A stretch of DNA of 64,000 nucleotides from NIOZ-UU13 sp035528395 (GCA_035528395.1 DATKYR010000147.1:7549-71548); one strand, 5' to 3'; counted from the stretch's first letter, positions 8,717-18,848 are shown. Notes: generated by a model from the sequence alone, not told the origin. Translations and numbers: made by a program.

Positions 8717-9919
8717 ATGAAAATCTATCAAATGATGCACTTTCCCCTAAAGGGAGCGGGGACGGGGATTTACGTGGATGCTCTGGCCAGGTCCCTGATA
8801 AAAAGAAACCACGAGGTCGGAGTTCTCTGCTGCGACCACCACGTTCCGAACAAGCAATATCATGTTGAGGCGATTCTATTCAACAACGGTGAGATTGAGA
8901 AATACGACCTTGATTTTGATTTTCCGGTTTTTGCCTCTCATCCAATGAGCAAAGGAAAGAAATTTGGCGAGTTAAACCAGGACCAAAAAGAAGCCTACGT
9001 TCAGGCTTTTCGAAGAAAGATTGGACAGGAGATATCCGGCTTTAAGCCGGATATTATCCATGCTCATCATGGCTGGGTTATTGCTTCGGTCCTTGCAGAA
9101 TTAGACATACCCTATGTCATAACCCTCCATGGGACCGAGTATTACGCCTTCAAAAAATACACGAGGTATCAAGAACTCACCCTGCGCGGAATTCACGGTG
9201 CACAGATTATTATGGCATTGACCGAGCGGGAAAGAGAGCAAGCTATCGATGCTTACGACATCGACCCTCAAAAAATTATAATTGTTAAAAGTGGTACCGA
9301 CACTAATATGTTCAGGCCTCTTGAGATTGACAAAAAGAGTCTGCTGAAAAGTTATTCTATCAAAGATGTGGACAGACCCGTAGTTCTTTTCGGCGGAAGA
9401 TTGACCGCTCAAAAAGGGCTTGATACCCTCATCAAAGCAGCGGAGATTTATTCCCGGAAGAACGAAAGGCCAATAACCCTTATCGCAGGAGATGGTGATT
9501 TAAGAGAGCAATCAGAGCAATTAGCAAAACAATTGCAATTGGACGATATTTACTTCCTCGGCAATCAAGACCATCAACAAATGGCTAAGCTATTTAATAT
9601 CGCTGATGTTGTAGCCGCTCCTTCAAGATTTGAGCCCTTTGGGCTGGTTGCATTAGAGGCCCTGGCCTGTGGTACGCCGGTTATTGCAAGCAATGCTCAA
9701 GGATTCAGAGAGACAATCAATGAGAAGGTGGGTTGTTTGATAGAATTAGACGATTATACAGCCTTGGCTGAGAAAGTTACTAAATTCATCAGAGACGGCT
9801 TTAAAGAAAAAGTAAAGTACAAGTCCGCAGCTTATGTTCAGCAGAACTTTAGCTGGACCAGAACAGTAAGCCACATTGAGAGCGTTTACAAACGAGTTCT
9901 GGGGTATTCCACAAAGTAG
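8717..9919 (+). CDS. Glycosyltransferase family 4 protein
   Basis: About 400 residues from the ATG at 8717; a TTG six codons upstream is possible but less convincing. The N-terminal half has the GT4 acceptor-side pattern (GAGTGIYVDALARSL, then DIIHAHHGWV). The C-terminal half has the donor-nucleotide side: FGGRLTAQKGLDTLI, AGDGDLR and the EX7E region FEPFGLVALEALACGTPVI. It is a cytoplasmic retaining GT-B enzyme using a nucleotide sugar, probably in surface glycan synthesis. It stands alone, divergent from amrS. The sugar and acceptor cannot be told from sequence. Confidence 0.88.
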   Translation: MKIYQMMHFPLKGAGTGIYVDALARSLIKRNHEVGVLCCDHHVPNKQYHVEAILFNNGEIEKYDLDFDFPVFASHPMSKGKKFGELNQDQKEAYVQAFRRKIGQEISGFKPDIIHAHHGWVIASVLAELDIPYVITLHGTEYYAFKKYTRYQELTLRGIHGAQIIMALTEREREQAIDAYDIDPQKIIIVKSGTDTNMFRPLEIDKKSLLKSYSIKDVDRPVVLFGGRLTAQKGLDTLIKAAEIYSRKNERPITLIAGDGDLREQSEQLAKQLQLDDIYFLGNQDHQQMAKLFNIADVVAAPSRFEPFGLVALEALACGTPVIASNAQGFRETINEKVGCLIELDDYTALAEKVTKFIRDGFKEKVKYKSAAYVQQNFSWTRTVSHIESVYKRVLGYSTK

Positions 9920-10110
9920 CAGGGTCGTCATAAGTAACGACTACATATCGAATATCCGCCGGTAGGCGTCCTGTGGAGAACACCGAATTCAACAGAACGA
10001 GATAAAGTTCGCGATGAGTTAGATGCGAGTTTGCTATTGATGTTATTATTGTAAGTATGTATATTGTTGTTATATAGATGAAGAATTAAATTCTAAAGAG
10101 GGTTCTTACC

Positions 10111-12567
10111 GTGCAGATATTTAAGGTTGTAATTGCCGCTGTTTTCATAGGTGTCTTTTTAGGCAATGCCGATGTAGAGCAGGCCCAGGATAGTGCTCTC
10201 TCGGAGTATTATGGGTTTGAAGAAATAGAGATAATCAAATTAGACTGGGGGATAAAAGACTTAAGCGTTGCTGATTTTAACGGTGACGGCCGAAATGATA
10301 TTGTGATTGTTAATAATGGAAAGTCCAAGATAGAGCTGCTGATTCAAAAAGAGGCAGTCGGGCCGGGTGAAACGGAAGTAGCCGTTGACCCTAATGACAT
10401 AGATGTAAATACAATCACCCCCCCTACCCGTTTCGAGAAACACAGTATAGCAGTCTCGCAAAAAGTGTATAGCCTGGTTTGTGGAGATTTGAATTCTGAT
10501 GGAATGAAGGATTTGGCTTTTTATGGCGAGCCGAAGGGGCTTTATGTGATGTTGCAAAAGTCTAACGGTGCTGAAGCTAATAAGCCAAAATCGTTGACCT
10601 GGCAAACAATAAAGAAATTCAAGATTGATGACGGCCTTTTGACTTCCGATATGTTAGCGTGCGCCGACCTGAATAATGATGGTGTAGACGACCTGGCGCT
10701 GGCCGGTCGTGACGGTATTTATATCGTTGTTCAACAAGAGAGCGGTTCGTTGGGCGAGCCTGTAAAATATCCTACCTCTGCACAAACATTAAGTCTGAAA
10801 GCCGGCGACTTGAACGGTGATAATATAAACGACCTTATACTTATAACAAATGATATAGAAAAGCCTGTTCACGTTCGATTCGGCCTTAAAACGGGACAGC
10901 TTGGCCCTCAAGTGCAATTTTTTATTCAAAGGCCTTTTGCAGTTCAATTCCATAACCTTGATGGTGTGGCCGGAGAGGAAATATTAACTGTTGACGGTGG
11001 AAGCGGACGGTTAATCTGTTATAAATTTGCCGTTGTAAGCCAGAAGGATACCGATTGGCCGATTCTATTTTACCCTCTTGCTTCGGGAGAAGGAGACACA
11101 AAACGCGATCTGGTAGTCGGCGATTTCGATGGTGACGGCCTGGCTGACGTGACAATTAGCGACCCCGGTGCAGCAGAACTTATCTTCTATAAACAAATGC
11201 CGGGGCTTGGATTGGCTGAGCCGGTTAGATTTCCCGCTTTTGCCGATATTACGAGCCTGTCCACAGCGGATATCGATGAAGATGGGAAAACCGAGTTGGG
11301 TGTTTTGAGCGTTAAGGAAAAGGTGGTTGGCTTAACTAAGTTTGAAGACGACAGATTATCGTTTCCTCAGCCTGTCGATTTAACAGGTGAGCCGGTGGCA
11401 ATGGAGCTTGCCGATGTTGATAACGACGGCAGTGTGGACTGCCTTTATATATCAACAGATAGCAACAATATTAGAACTCTCAGGACAATCTACAATTTGT
11501 CGGCAACAGAAAAACGGCGAGCTGATTTGGCAAAAGGTAGAGGTAGAAAGTCTAAGATTGCTGAAAAAGTTAGTGAAACCGGGCCTGCTTTAGAGCTTAA
11601 GAAGCTTACCTCTAATCCGGACGGTCTGAAAGTGCTTGACGTTGACCAGGATGGCTTACAGGACGTTCTGATATTTGTCAGCTATGAGCCTCCCATATTA
11701 GTTCGCCAGACAGAAAAGAGGAAATTTGAAGTAGTTGACTCACCGAAGGCGCAGGCAAGTTTGATTAAAGATGCGTCTCTGCGTTCAATTACCCTGGCCA
11801 ATGTGGACGGCAAGGCGGGTAAAGAGCTGCTGGTGGCACAAAAGAACTTCGCAAGAAGCCTGGTTTTCTCGGATGGCTGGAGGTGGAGCGTTATCGATCA
11901 ATACAATGCCAAGAGTACGGAGAACCAAATATCGGCTGTTGCCGCTTTTGATATTTACGGCGAGGGTTTGGAGGGACCCGGCAAGGTGGGACCCCAAAGC
12001 AGGCCCGCTATTTTACTGCTGGATGGTCAAAAGGGTCAGCTTCAGATACTTAAAACCAGTAATGACAAGACCTATCGTGTCGAAAAGGAGCTGGATGTCG
12101 GCAAGTGGAATACCGCGGTAAATCTCAAAATGCTGTTCGCACCGCTTACAGGTAACGAGGCTAAAAGCCTGCTGCTGTTCGACAGCGGGAAGTTTGCACT
12201 TATAGCCGGACCGAGCGGCAGTGATGTTGCGCGGCATTTGGAACAGTCGTTCAACTATGAGACAAAAATAAAAGATGGTATATACGGTAACCTTACAGCG
12301 GGAGATATAAACCACGATGGCCGAACCGATATTATTATGGTAGAATTGAGGCGCAATCACATCGAAATACTTGCTCTTGACGCAGGTCTCAAGCCAATTC
12401 CTGCGATGCGTTTTAAGATATTCGAGCAAAAAATTTACCGCGATAAGAGGCCCCCTAAGCCCAACGTTGAGCCGCGAGAGTTAAAGGTCGCTGACGTAAC
12501 AAACGATGGTAAAGACGATTTAGTAACTGTTATCCACGACCGAATAATTATTTATCCTCAAGATTAG
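10111..12567 (+). CDS. Secreted FG-GAP/VCBS repeat protein
   Basis: 818 residues from a GTG with an AAAGAGGG ribosome site 8 bases upstream. Residues 1-25 are a signal peptide. The rest is about ten repeats carrying the calcium-binding DxNxDGxxD loop: DFNGDGRNDIVI, DLNSDGMKDLAF, DLNNDGVDDLAL, DLNGDNINDLIL, DFDGDGLADVTI, DVDNDGSVDCLY, DVDQDGLQDVLI, DINHDGRTDIIM and DVTNDGKDDLVT. Such repeats fold as integrin-like beta-propellers, so one or two propellers are expected. A basic low-complexity insert (KGRGRKSKIAEK) sits near residue 477. It is extracytoplasmic with no enzymatic motif. A role in adhesion or binding is inferred from the fold only. Confidence 0.88.
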   Translation: MQIFKVVIAAVFIGVFLGNADVEQAQDSALSEYYGFEEIEIIKLDWGIKDLSVADFNGDGRNDIVIVNNGKSKIELLIQKEAVGPGETEVAVDPNDIDVNTITPPTRFEKHSIAVSQKVYSLVCGDLNSDGMKDLAFYGEPKGLYVMLQKSNGAEANKPKSLTWQTIKKFKIDDGLLTSDMLACADLNNDGVDDLALAGRDGIYIVVQQESGSLGEPVKYPTSAQTLSLKAGDLNGDNINDLILITNDIEKPVHVRFGLKTGQLGPQVQFFIQRPFAVQFHNLDGVAGEEILTVDGGSGRLICYKFAVVSQKDTDWPILFYPLASGEGDTKRDLVVGDFDGDGLADVTISDPGAAELIFYKQMPGLGLAEPVRFPAFADITSLSTADIDEDGKTELGVLSVKEKVVGLTKFEDDRLSFPQPVDLTGEPVAMELADVDNDGSVDCLYISTDSNNIRTLRTIYNLSATEKRRADLAKGRGRKSKIAEKVSETGPALELKKLTSNPDGLKVLDVDQDGLQDVLIFVSYEPPILVRQTEKRKFEVVDSPKAQASLIKDASLRSITLANVDGKAGKELLVAQKNFARSLVFSDGWRWSVIDQYNAKSTENQISAVAAFDIYGEGLEGPGKVGPQSRPAILLLDGQKGQLQILKTSNDKTYRVEKELDVGKWNTAVNLKMLFAPLTGNEAKSLLLFDSGKFALIAGPSGSDVARHLEQSFNYETKIKDGIYGNLTAGDINHDGRTDIIMVELRRNHIEILALDAGLKPIPAMRFKIFEQKIYRDKRPPKPNVEPRELKVADVTNDGKDDLVTVIHDRIIIYPQD

Positions 12568-12641
12568 CCCGAGCGTTCATAAACCTCGCTTAAGCGCAAA
12601 TAGAAATTGAAAAAAGGCGGCCATTTTAAGGAGATGAGCAA

Positions 12642-14993
12642 ATGGAAGGTTTTTTCGTTCTTCTAATTCTGCTGGCTGTTGGTTGTATTGTATGCGGGCC
12701 GATTGCGTTAATAATCAGCATTATCGCCTTGAACAAAACAAAAGAGATGTACCGTCGGACACTGGGGAAAGTAGAAAAGCCAATAAGAGAAAAAGAGGTT
12801 GCAAGGCCGGTGGTAAGCGAAAAGCGAGTTGAGGTGACGGAAAAAGAAGAGGAGCGGCTGACAGAGGCAATTAAAGCAGTAGAAATAGAAGAGCCGAAAA
12901 AAGTCGGACAAGAGCTGCTTAAGGCCGCCGCTGAACGAATCAAAGAAAAGGAAAAAAGAATTCCTGGTCGCAAAACTATTGCGCTTGAACAGCGGATTGG
13001 TACGCGGTGGGTCCTTATCGCGGGTATCATCACGGTGATTTTTTCGGTGGGTTTTTTCCTCAAATACGCATACGACACTAACCTGATAGGGCCTTTAGGC
13101 AGAGTGGTTATAGCTGCCGTCTCCGGCCTTGTTGCACTGGCAGTTGGAGAGATAACACGCAGACGGGGATACGGAATCGTTGCCAAGGCTGTAACGGCAC
13201 TGGGCTTCGCAATACTATATGCGGCGGTTTTCTCAGCTTATCGATTTTACGGATTGATTGATTCAATCCCTGCTTTTATTTTTGCAATACTCGTTACAAC
13301 AGCGGCAATGCTTTACGCAGTAAGCATGAACGAGATTGTGGTCGCTCTTTTATCTTTGCTCGGCGGTTTTCTGACGCCGGTGATAGTCTCGACGGGGGAA
13401 AATCTGCCGACACCTTTGTTCAGTTATGTCCTGATTTTGGGTGTTGGTGCGATGCTGTGCGCATACTACCGGAAGTGGCGGGCTGTGAACGTTCTTGCCT
13501 TCGCCGGCACATTCCTGCTCTACATAGGGTGGTTTGAGAAGTTTTACCGGCCCACGATTCGGTCCGCTGAAGGAGTGCCGGAACAGATGGGCGTCGCATT
13601 GGCGTGGCTTGGTATATTTTTCGCAGTTTACCTTATGCTGCCAATACTTTACGAATTAATAAAAAAGGTCAAAGCTAAAGAAGAGGATGTGCTGCTTGTG
13701 CTGGCAAATGCGGCGGTTGTGTTTTATTACCTGTGGACTATTTTATTTGCAAAGTACCGCACTGAGCTTGCTTTTTGTGCGCTCGGGTTGTGCGCGGCAC
13801 ACTTGGTTATGATGGCGGTCGTAACCAGACGATGCAAGGATGACCTGAATTTGCGGCTGGCGTTTCTGGTGATAGGGCTGTTTTTCCTGACGATTGCAGT
13901 ACCTCTTTACCTGAAGATGTACGCGGTAGCAATGGCCTGGGCGGTAGAAGGTGTTATACTGGTAGTAATCGGGCTGCGGTATCGCAGTATCTGGACACAG
14001 GTCGGTGGAGCTATTGCGCTTTTACTAAGTTTCGGCCAGTTGCTGCACGAGCTGCCGATGCACAAGGGAGCATTCGAGCTTGTATTTAACCCTGCTTTCG
14101 GCACCTGGTGTTTTGTTGGAGGTGCGCTGCTTGCGTGTCATATCATATATAGAAGGACTTCAAGATTGCCGGAAGACCAGTGGGGACTAATCGCGCAAGT
14201 TCTGTATGCGGCCACAACGCTTTTGTTAATGGCGGCGATAGCAATGGAGTGGTATTGGCATTGCGACCACAATATAACTGAAAGTGCTACCGGGGATAGA
14301 TACTTCGTTAAGGGAATGGTAATAATTTTTACAGGTTTTCCGCTGCTGCTGCTTGTTCGGCCGATATGCCCACGAGGGATGGTGTGCAGGGTCTTGGCGA
14401 TGATTTTGGCAGGAACAGGAGCGTTTTTTACAATAGCGGCGTTCAGTGGGTTTTACAGCAGCAGCTTCGTGATTTTTGCGAACCTGAGTTTTGGGATAGT
14501 CCTTGCGTTTGTTGCGGCACTTTTCGCAGCCGGTTGGCTGTTAAACAAGGAACGCGAAGAGAACCAGTACAATAGGATGTTTGCAATTGTCTTTGCGCTG
14601 GCGGGTATATTCGTGCTGTGGGTGTTGCTGACGAAAGAAATATCTCTTTACTGGTATTGCCGGAACCAATTCGGGGAAAGAATCGCTAACTGGAGGTTCT
14701 TATCGCATATGTATATATCGGTGATGTGGGCGGTCTATGGAGCGGTTTTAATGGCAGCGGGGTTCTGGCGGAGGATTAAAATATTACGATATATTGCGCT
14801 TGGATTGTTTGCTGTGCTGTTAGTGAAGGTGTTTATTCTGGATACAAGGACAGTAAAAAGTGTGTACCGAATAGCCGCGTTTTTAGCGACGGGAGTAACA
14901 TTAGTAGGAGTATCTTATCTTTATCAATTTGTCAGAAAGAAAGGTTATTTCGAAGTCATGCTGGGCGAGGAAGGTGTGGATAAGTTATTGTGA
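12642..14993 (+). CDS. DUF2339 polytopic membrane protein
   Basis: 783 residues with AAGGAG at a good distance before the ATG. One helix at 3-28 is followed by a charged, lysine/glutamate-rich cytoplasmic stretch (about 30-115). Then come the DUF2339 opening phrases (EQRIGTRWVLIAGIITVIFS, RVVIAAVSGLVALAVGEITR) and some twenty hydrophobic helices. Function of the family is unknown. It is coupled to the next gene, a DUF3999 protein; these two families are known to occur together, which supports both calls and suggests one envelope complex. Confidence 0.88.
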   Translation: MEGFFVLLILLAVGCIVCGPIALIISIIALNKTKEMYRRTLGKVEKPIREKEVARPVVSEKRVEVTEKEEERLTEAIKAVEIEEPKKVGQELLKAAAERIKEKEKRIPGRKTIALEQRIGTRWVLIAGIITVIFSVGFFLKYAYDTNLIGPLGRVVIAAVSGLVALAVGEITRRRGYGIVAKAVTALGFAILYAAVFSAYRFYGLIDSIPAFIFAILVTTAAMLYAVSMNEIVVALLSLLGGFLTPVIVSTGENLPTPLFSYVLILGVGAMLCAYYRKWRAVNVLAFAGTFLLYIGWFEKFYRPTIRSAEGVPEQMGVALAWLGIFFAVYLMLPILYELIKKVKAKEEDVLLVLANAAVVFYYLWTILFAKYRTELAFCALGLCAAHLVMMAVVTRRCKDDLNLRLAFLVIGLFFLTIAVPLYLKMYAVAMAWAVEGVILVVIGLRYRSIWTQVGGAIALLLSFGQLLHELPMHKGAFELVFNPAFGTWCFVGGALLACHIIYRRTSRLPEDQWGLIAQVLYAATTLLLMAAIAMEWYWHCDHNITESATGDRYFVKGMVIIFTGFPLLLLVRPICPRGMVCRVLAMILAGTGAFFTIAAFSGFYSSSFVIFANLSFGIVLAFVAALFAAGWLLNKEREENQYNRMFAIVFALAGIFVLWVLLTKEISLYWYCRNQFGERIANWRFLSHMYISVMWAVYGAVLMAAGFWRRIKILRYIALGLFAVLLVKVFILDTRTVKSVYRIAAFLATGVTLVGVSYLYQFVRKKGYFEVMLGEEGVDKLL

Positions 14994-15001
14994 GGCTTAA
15001 G

Positions 15002-16342
15002 ATGACAAGAACAAGAATTTTGTTCACAGCCACCGCTCTGTTGCTGGCCGGCTTAGTAAGTAGTGTTTTTGCGCTTGAACTGGCTGAGTGGAAATATCGA
15101 GCTGAGGTCACTATTGAAAATGGCACCGGCGAGTATTGCAAATTGATGCTCACACCTGACATTTACGATGCAGCGAGACCTGATTTTGGGGATATTCGAC
15201 TTGTGGACACCCACGGTGAGCAGGTCCCGTACGTGCTGGTTAAGCCAAAGGATACTACGGAGGAGCGAAAGTATGAGCCGGCGCTAATAAACCGTTCAAC
15301 AAATGCGGACGGGGCGGCTATGTTAACGCTGGACTTTGGGAAGAAGGTGGTGAAGAATTCCATTGAGGTTATGACACGGGGGAATAACTTCAGACGAGCC
15401 GTCAAAGTTGAGGGTTCCAGCGATAATACTGAATTCGTTACATTGGTTGAGCATGCATACGTTTTTGCAGTTACTTTCGATAGACGATTCGAGCAGGTTG
15501 ATTTACCGAAGAACGATTACCGCTATTTGCGGATTACTGTTGCGCCAATGGTGACGGAAGAACAAAGTCCTGTTATCGATGAAGTAAGAGCATTTAAGAT
15601 TGAGAAGGGCTTAGCCGAGCGTCACCCTGTGGAGATGGCGCTCATAGAGCACAGCGAAGATGAAAAAAGCAGCTCGAGTATTTACGTGTATGACCTTGTA
15701 TATCGTCGTCTGCCGGTAAGTGAAATCGAATTCGATGTCACTGACGATTCGTTTTACAGATATGTTACTGTCGAAGGCAGAGATGCCCAAACGCGCGAGG
15801 TCAAAGTTTACAGCGAAGATAACAGACAGCGGACCAGAATAGTTGAGGTAAAGTGGGAAAGAATAATCAGCAGCACGATTTACAGATATACCGAGGCCAA
15901 CGGGCAAAAGCGTGAAAGACTGGCTTTACGTATTCCCTCAGGCAGGAGTGTTCACAGGTATCTAAAAATTACAATCAGGAACTACGATGACAAGCCTGTC
16001 GTCGTAAAGTCAGCATCGGCAAAGATGATAGCGCACAAGATAGTGTTTGCGAATATGGATAATGTGGCGCCAACACTTTATGCCGGCTCGGAATCAGCAA
16101 GGACGCCGCGGTATGACCTCGGGCAAAGATTGAGTAATCCGTTACAGGTCAAAGCAAGGGCCGCTAAGCTGGGCGGTATTACCGACAATCCGCTCTTTGG
16201 ACAAGCTGAGGAGAAACCTGTTGCCTGGACAGAGAAGCATAAGGTTTTGCTGTTGGTAATTATGGTGGTGATGGCGCTGGTTCTCGGTGGGTTCATATTG
16301 AAATCGTTTAAATCCATTCAAAGCGAACAGGTTGAAAGTTAA
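15002..16342 (+). CDS. DUF3999 envelope protein with C-terminal membrane helix
   Basis: 446 residues from the ATG at 15002, which has GAGG seven bases upstream; a GTG at 14990 overlapping the previous stop is the alternative. A signal peptide (residues 1-25) is followed by a long beta-rich domain characteristic of DUF3999 (LAEWKYRAEVTI, YVLVKPKD) and one helix near residues 415-437 ending in a short cytoplasmic tail. It probably sits in the periplasm, anchored beside the DUF2339 partner. The activity is unknown. Confidence 0.85.
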   Translation: MTRTRILFTATALLLAGLVSSVFALELAEWKYRAEVTIENGTGEYCKLMLTPDIYDAARPDFGDIRLVDTHGEQVPYVLVKPKDTTEERKYEPALINRSTNADGAAMLTLDFGKKVVKNSIEVMTRGNNFRRAVKVEGSSDNTEFVTLVEHAYVFAVTFDRRFEQVDLPKNDYRYLRITVAPMVTEEQSPVIDEVRAFKIEKGLAERHPVEMALIEHSEDEKSSSSIYVYDLVYRRLPVSEIEFDVTDDSFYRYVTVEGRDAQTREVKVYSEDNRQRTRIVEVKWERIISSTIYRYTEANGQKRERLALRIPSGRSVHRYLKITIRNYDDKPVVVKSASAKMIAHKIVFANMDNVAPTLYAGSESARTPRYDLGQRLSNPLQVKARAAKLGGITDNPLFGQAEEKPVAWTEKHKVLLLVIMVVMALVLGGFILKSFKSIQSEQVES

Positions 16343-16376
16343 GCGCCTGAAGGAAAGTAACTGAAATATTTACAAA

Positions 16377-17432
16377 ATGGTTGCTGAGCGAAAAAAAGTT
16401 TTTGTTGCTCTTAGCGGCGGAGTGGATAGCTCGACCGCCGCTGCATTACTGAACCAGAATGGCTTCAATTGTGCAGGCGTATTTATGATTACCTGTGACG
16501 AGAGCCACGATGCGCAGGCAGATACCGAACAGTTGTGCGAGAAATTAGGTATAAAACTTTATGTGCTCGACCTCCGCAGGGATTTTGAAAGAATTCTTGA
16601 CTATTTTTGCAGTGAATACAGAAAAGCTCGGACGCCAAACCCGTGCGTTTTGTGCAACAGATATATTAAATTTGGGAAGTTGTGGGATTTTGCACGAAGT
16701 AATGGAGCCGGGTTGCTTGCCACAGGTCACTATGCAAGGATTCTTGAGCACAATAACCATATAGGCTTGTACGAGAGTCTTAATGCTGCTAAAGACCAGT
16801 CCTATGTTTTATCAATGGTTAATAAGGAGATATTACCATACCTTATCTTACCGATGGGTAACTATTCGAAGAACCAGACGCGTCAGATGGCAGCTAAGTT
16901 CGGTTTGGGTACAGAACACAAGGTTGAATCTCAGGAGATATGTTTTGTACCGGACGATGATTATGTAGCTTTGCTTGAGCAGCGGTGCCCGGAACTTGTC
17001 CGCAAGGGAAATATTGTCGATAGCAGCGGCAAGGTTCTCGGCGAACATAATGGCATGCATAGGTTCACCATCGGTCAACGGCGAGGGCTGCGAGTTGCAA
17101 TGGGCAAGCCTTATTATGTGGTGAAGATTGATGCCGAAAGTAATACTGTCACGCTTGGCCCGAAAGAAGAAGTTATGCACATCAGACTTTGGGCAACAGG
17201 GGTGAATTGGCTTTCTGAAGAGCCGGCCTCATCTTTTCGGGCGAAGGTGAAAATACGCTACAACGATAGAGGCGCCCCCGCGAGGGTTTCTCCGCAAGGA
17301 AACAGCGTTGCCGTTGAGTTTGATGAGCCAAATTTGGCTATAACGCCGGGCCAATTAGCCGCCTTCTATGTTCAGGAAGGAAAAAACAGCAGGCTCATCG
17401 GCGGCGGATGGATTGACAAAGTAGCAGACTAA
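16377..17432 (+). CDS. mnmA: tRNA-specific 2-thiouridylase MnmA
   Basis: 351 residues, close to the usual 360. The PP-loop SGGVDSS lies near residues 13-19, the first catalytic cysteine is in NPCVLCN (about 84-90), GHYAR follows, and the second is in QEICFVPDDDY (about 185-195). The C-terminal barrel includes GQRRGLRVAMGKPYYV. The enzyme activates U34 of Lys/Glu/Gln tRNAs with ATP and inserts sulfur at position 2. It follows the DUF3999 gene by 34 bases but has no functional link to it. The gene looks intact. Confidence 0.96.
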   Translation: MVAERKKVFVALSGGVDSSTAAALLNQNGFNCAGVFMITCDESHDAQADTEQLCEKLGIKLYVLDLRRDFERILDYFCSEYRKARTPNPCVLCNRYIKFGKLWDFARSNGAGLLATGHYARILEHNNHIGLYESLNAAKDQSYVLSMVNKEILPYLILPMGNYSKNQTRQMAAKFGLGTEHKVESQEICFVPDDDYVALLEQRCPELVRKGNIVDSSGKVLGEHNGMHRFTIGQRRGLRVAMGKPYYVVKIDAESNTVTLGPKEEVMHIRLWATGVNWLSEEPASSFRAKVKIRYNDRGAPARVSPQGNSVAVEFDEPNLAITPGQLAAFYVQEGKNSRLIGGGWIDKVAD

Positions 17433-17465
17433 TAGTAAGTAACGGTAAAGCCTGGAACATGAAAC

Positions 17466-17608
17466 AAAAAAAAGCACGAAGCACGAAATTCTAAATCCGA
17501 AACAAGTTCAAATGACAAAAATACAAAATTCAAAATGTTTTGGTCATTTGGAAATTTGAATTTCAATATTGTTTCGAATTTCGATATTCGGATTTAATAA
17601 TTCACGAC
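17466..17608. repeat. AT-rich imperfect inverted repeat (family C)
   Basis: The mnmA-GT9 spacer is filled by an imperfect palindrome: AAATCCGAA near 17490 faces TTCGGATTT near 17588, and CAAATGAC faces GTCATTTG around a central loop, with CACGAAGCACGAA on the outer left side. The transcript would form a long hairpin. It looks like a dispersed intergenic repeat; a terminator for mnmA is possible but there is no clean U-tract. Confidence 0.55.
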
Positions 17609-17616
17609 TGTAAAAT

Positions 17617-18669
17617 ATGCAGACACCCGACAATATTTTGGACCTGCTCAGAGAAGAGGGAGCCGAAGCTGCACGGAAAGCGCAGCGAGGGGTGATATTG
17701 CAGCCGGGGGCTATTGGCGATTGTATATTGACGCTGTCGTTAGCTGCGTTTATGAAGGACGTTCTCGGATTGGGCGGAGTTGATATCCTTGGGCATAGTG
17801 AATACATCGGCATTTTACCGGGCAGAACCTGCATTGATGGTATTAGCTCCATAGATTCAATAGATTTACATAGATTGTTTGTGGAAAAGAAGGCATTTGA
17901 CCTAAAGGACGGAGATCCTCTGATAAACACATTTTCGGGTTATGCCTGGATCGTGACATTTTTGGGTGAGCCGGACAGCAACTTTGAACAAAACCTGATT
18001 TTCACCGCCAATTGCAGCCACAGTGCGGAAGTTATAACACTGTCTATGAAGCCGCCAAAAGGTTTCTCCAGACATTTAACCGACTTTTATATAGAGCATT
18101 TTATCAGCCAGAGCGGTTTATCTTTGCAGCCCCGGCAGGTTAGGCCGGGCGATTGCTCAATAAAAACAACCGACGCAGATATAGCCCAAGGTAATGAACT
18201 GCTGAAAGAAACAGGCCTCGAGCCTGGTCAGAAGCTGGTGGTTATTCAGCCGGGCAGTGGTGGACTAAACAAATGCTGGTACCTGGATAATTTTTTGGCT
18301 GTGGCCAAAGAGCTTGATTCAAAAGGTATTGAAGTAATCTTCTTATTGGGGCCTGCTGAGGTGGACAGATTCAACGATGCAACAATTAAGAACATAAGCA
18401 GGGTTGCAAGGTGCCTGAGTGATTTGTCCTTGGTGCAGGTATTGGGGCTTTTGAGCTGTTCGAGCGGATTCATCGGTAACGATAGCGGGGTTACGCATCT
18501 GGCTGCGGCGTTGGGAATCAGGACGTTAGCTGTTTTTGGCCCAACTAATCCGGTAGTGTATATTCCAATTGGGCAGGCTGTAAAAGTATTTGCGAACAAT
18601 ACTGCAGCTTTTGCCAAGAAGCCCTCAGCGAGTCTGCAGCGTGAGCTTTTGGATTTTTTGGTGGTGTAA
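17617..18669 (+). CDS. Glycosyltransferase family 9 (heptosyltransferase-like)
   Basis: 350 residues. The N-terminus has GVILQPGAIGDCILTL, the GT9 nucleotide-binding opening. The C-terminal domain has VVIQPGSGGLNKCWYLDNF and the diagnostic GNDSGVTHLAAALG, then FGPTNP. The family transfers ADP-heptose or related sugars to the LPS inner core at the inner membrane. It precedes lpxD and lpxI, which fits core assembly on lipid A. Whether the sugar is a heptose is not shown; no heptose-synthesis genes are in the window. Confidence 0.88.
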   Translation: MQTPDNILDLLREEGAEAARKAQRGVILQPGAIGDCILTLSLAAFMKDVLGLGGVDILGHSEYIGILPGRTCIDGISSIDSIDLHRLFVEKKAFDLKDGDPLINTFSGYAWIVTFLGEPDSNFEQNLIFTANCSHSAEVITLSMKPPKGFSRHLTDFYIEHFISQSGLSLQPRQVRPGDCSIKTTDADIAQGNELLKETGLEPGQKLVVIQPGSGGLNKCWYLDNFLAVAKELDSKGIEVIFLLGPAEVDRFNDATIKNISRVARCLSDLSLVQVLGLLSCSSGFIGNDSGVTHLAAALGIRTLAVFGPTNPVVYIPIGQAVKVFANNTAAFAKKPSASLQRELLDFLVV

Positions 18670-18754
18670 TGAATGTCCGAGAGCCTCGACCAGACCAGAT
18701 GGTACAGGGTATTACAGGAGAAACTTTTTTTTTCGACAGAGATAGACTTCAAGC

Positions 18755-18824
18755 GGTTGACCCCGTTAGAAATTCTAAATGGGTACTGATACTTAGAAAA
18801 AAGGGATTTCTAACGGGGTTGACC
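18755..18824 (+). repeat. Palindromic element B, copy 1 (upstream of lpxD)
   Basis: GGTTGACCCCGTTAGAAAT (18755-18773) faces ATTTCTAACGGGGTTGACC (18806-18824), with a perfect 13-base core stem CCCCGTTAGAAAT/ATTTCTAACGGGG. A second copy lies inside a coding sequence at 41823-41874. Both are followed on the same side by ACCACCG-like sequence (ACCACCGAC or ACCACCGTC). Confidence 0.8.
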
Positions 18825-18848
18825 ACCGACCGATTTTTCTGTTATAAT
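18819..18848 (+). promoter_or_regulatory. Probable sigma70-type promoter for lpxD
   Basis: TTGACC (18819-18824) and TATAAT (18843-18848) are separated by 18 bases, close to consensus, about 85 bases before the lpxD ATG. The -35 hexamer is the last six bases of palindromic element B copy 1, so the repeat seems to have donated half of the promoter. Confidence 0.6.

Noticed and set aside
12626..13186. 186-codon minus-strand frame opposite the DUF2339 gene
   Set aside because: Serine/threonine/isoleucine-rich antisense shadow of a clear membrane protein with its own ribosome site.
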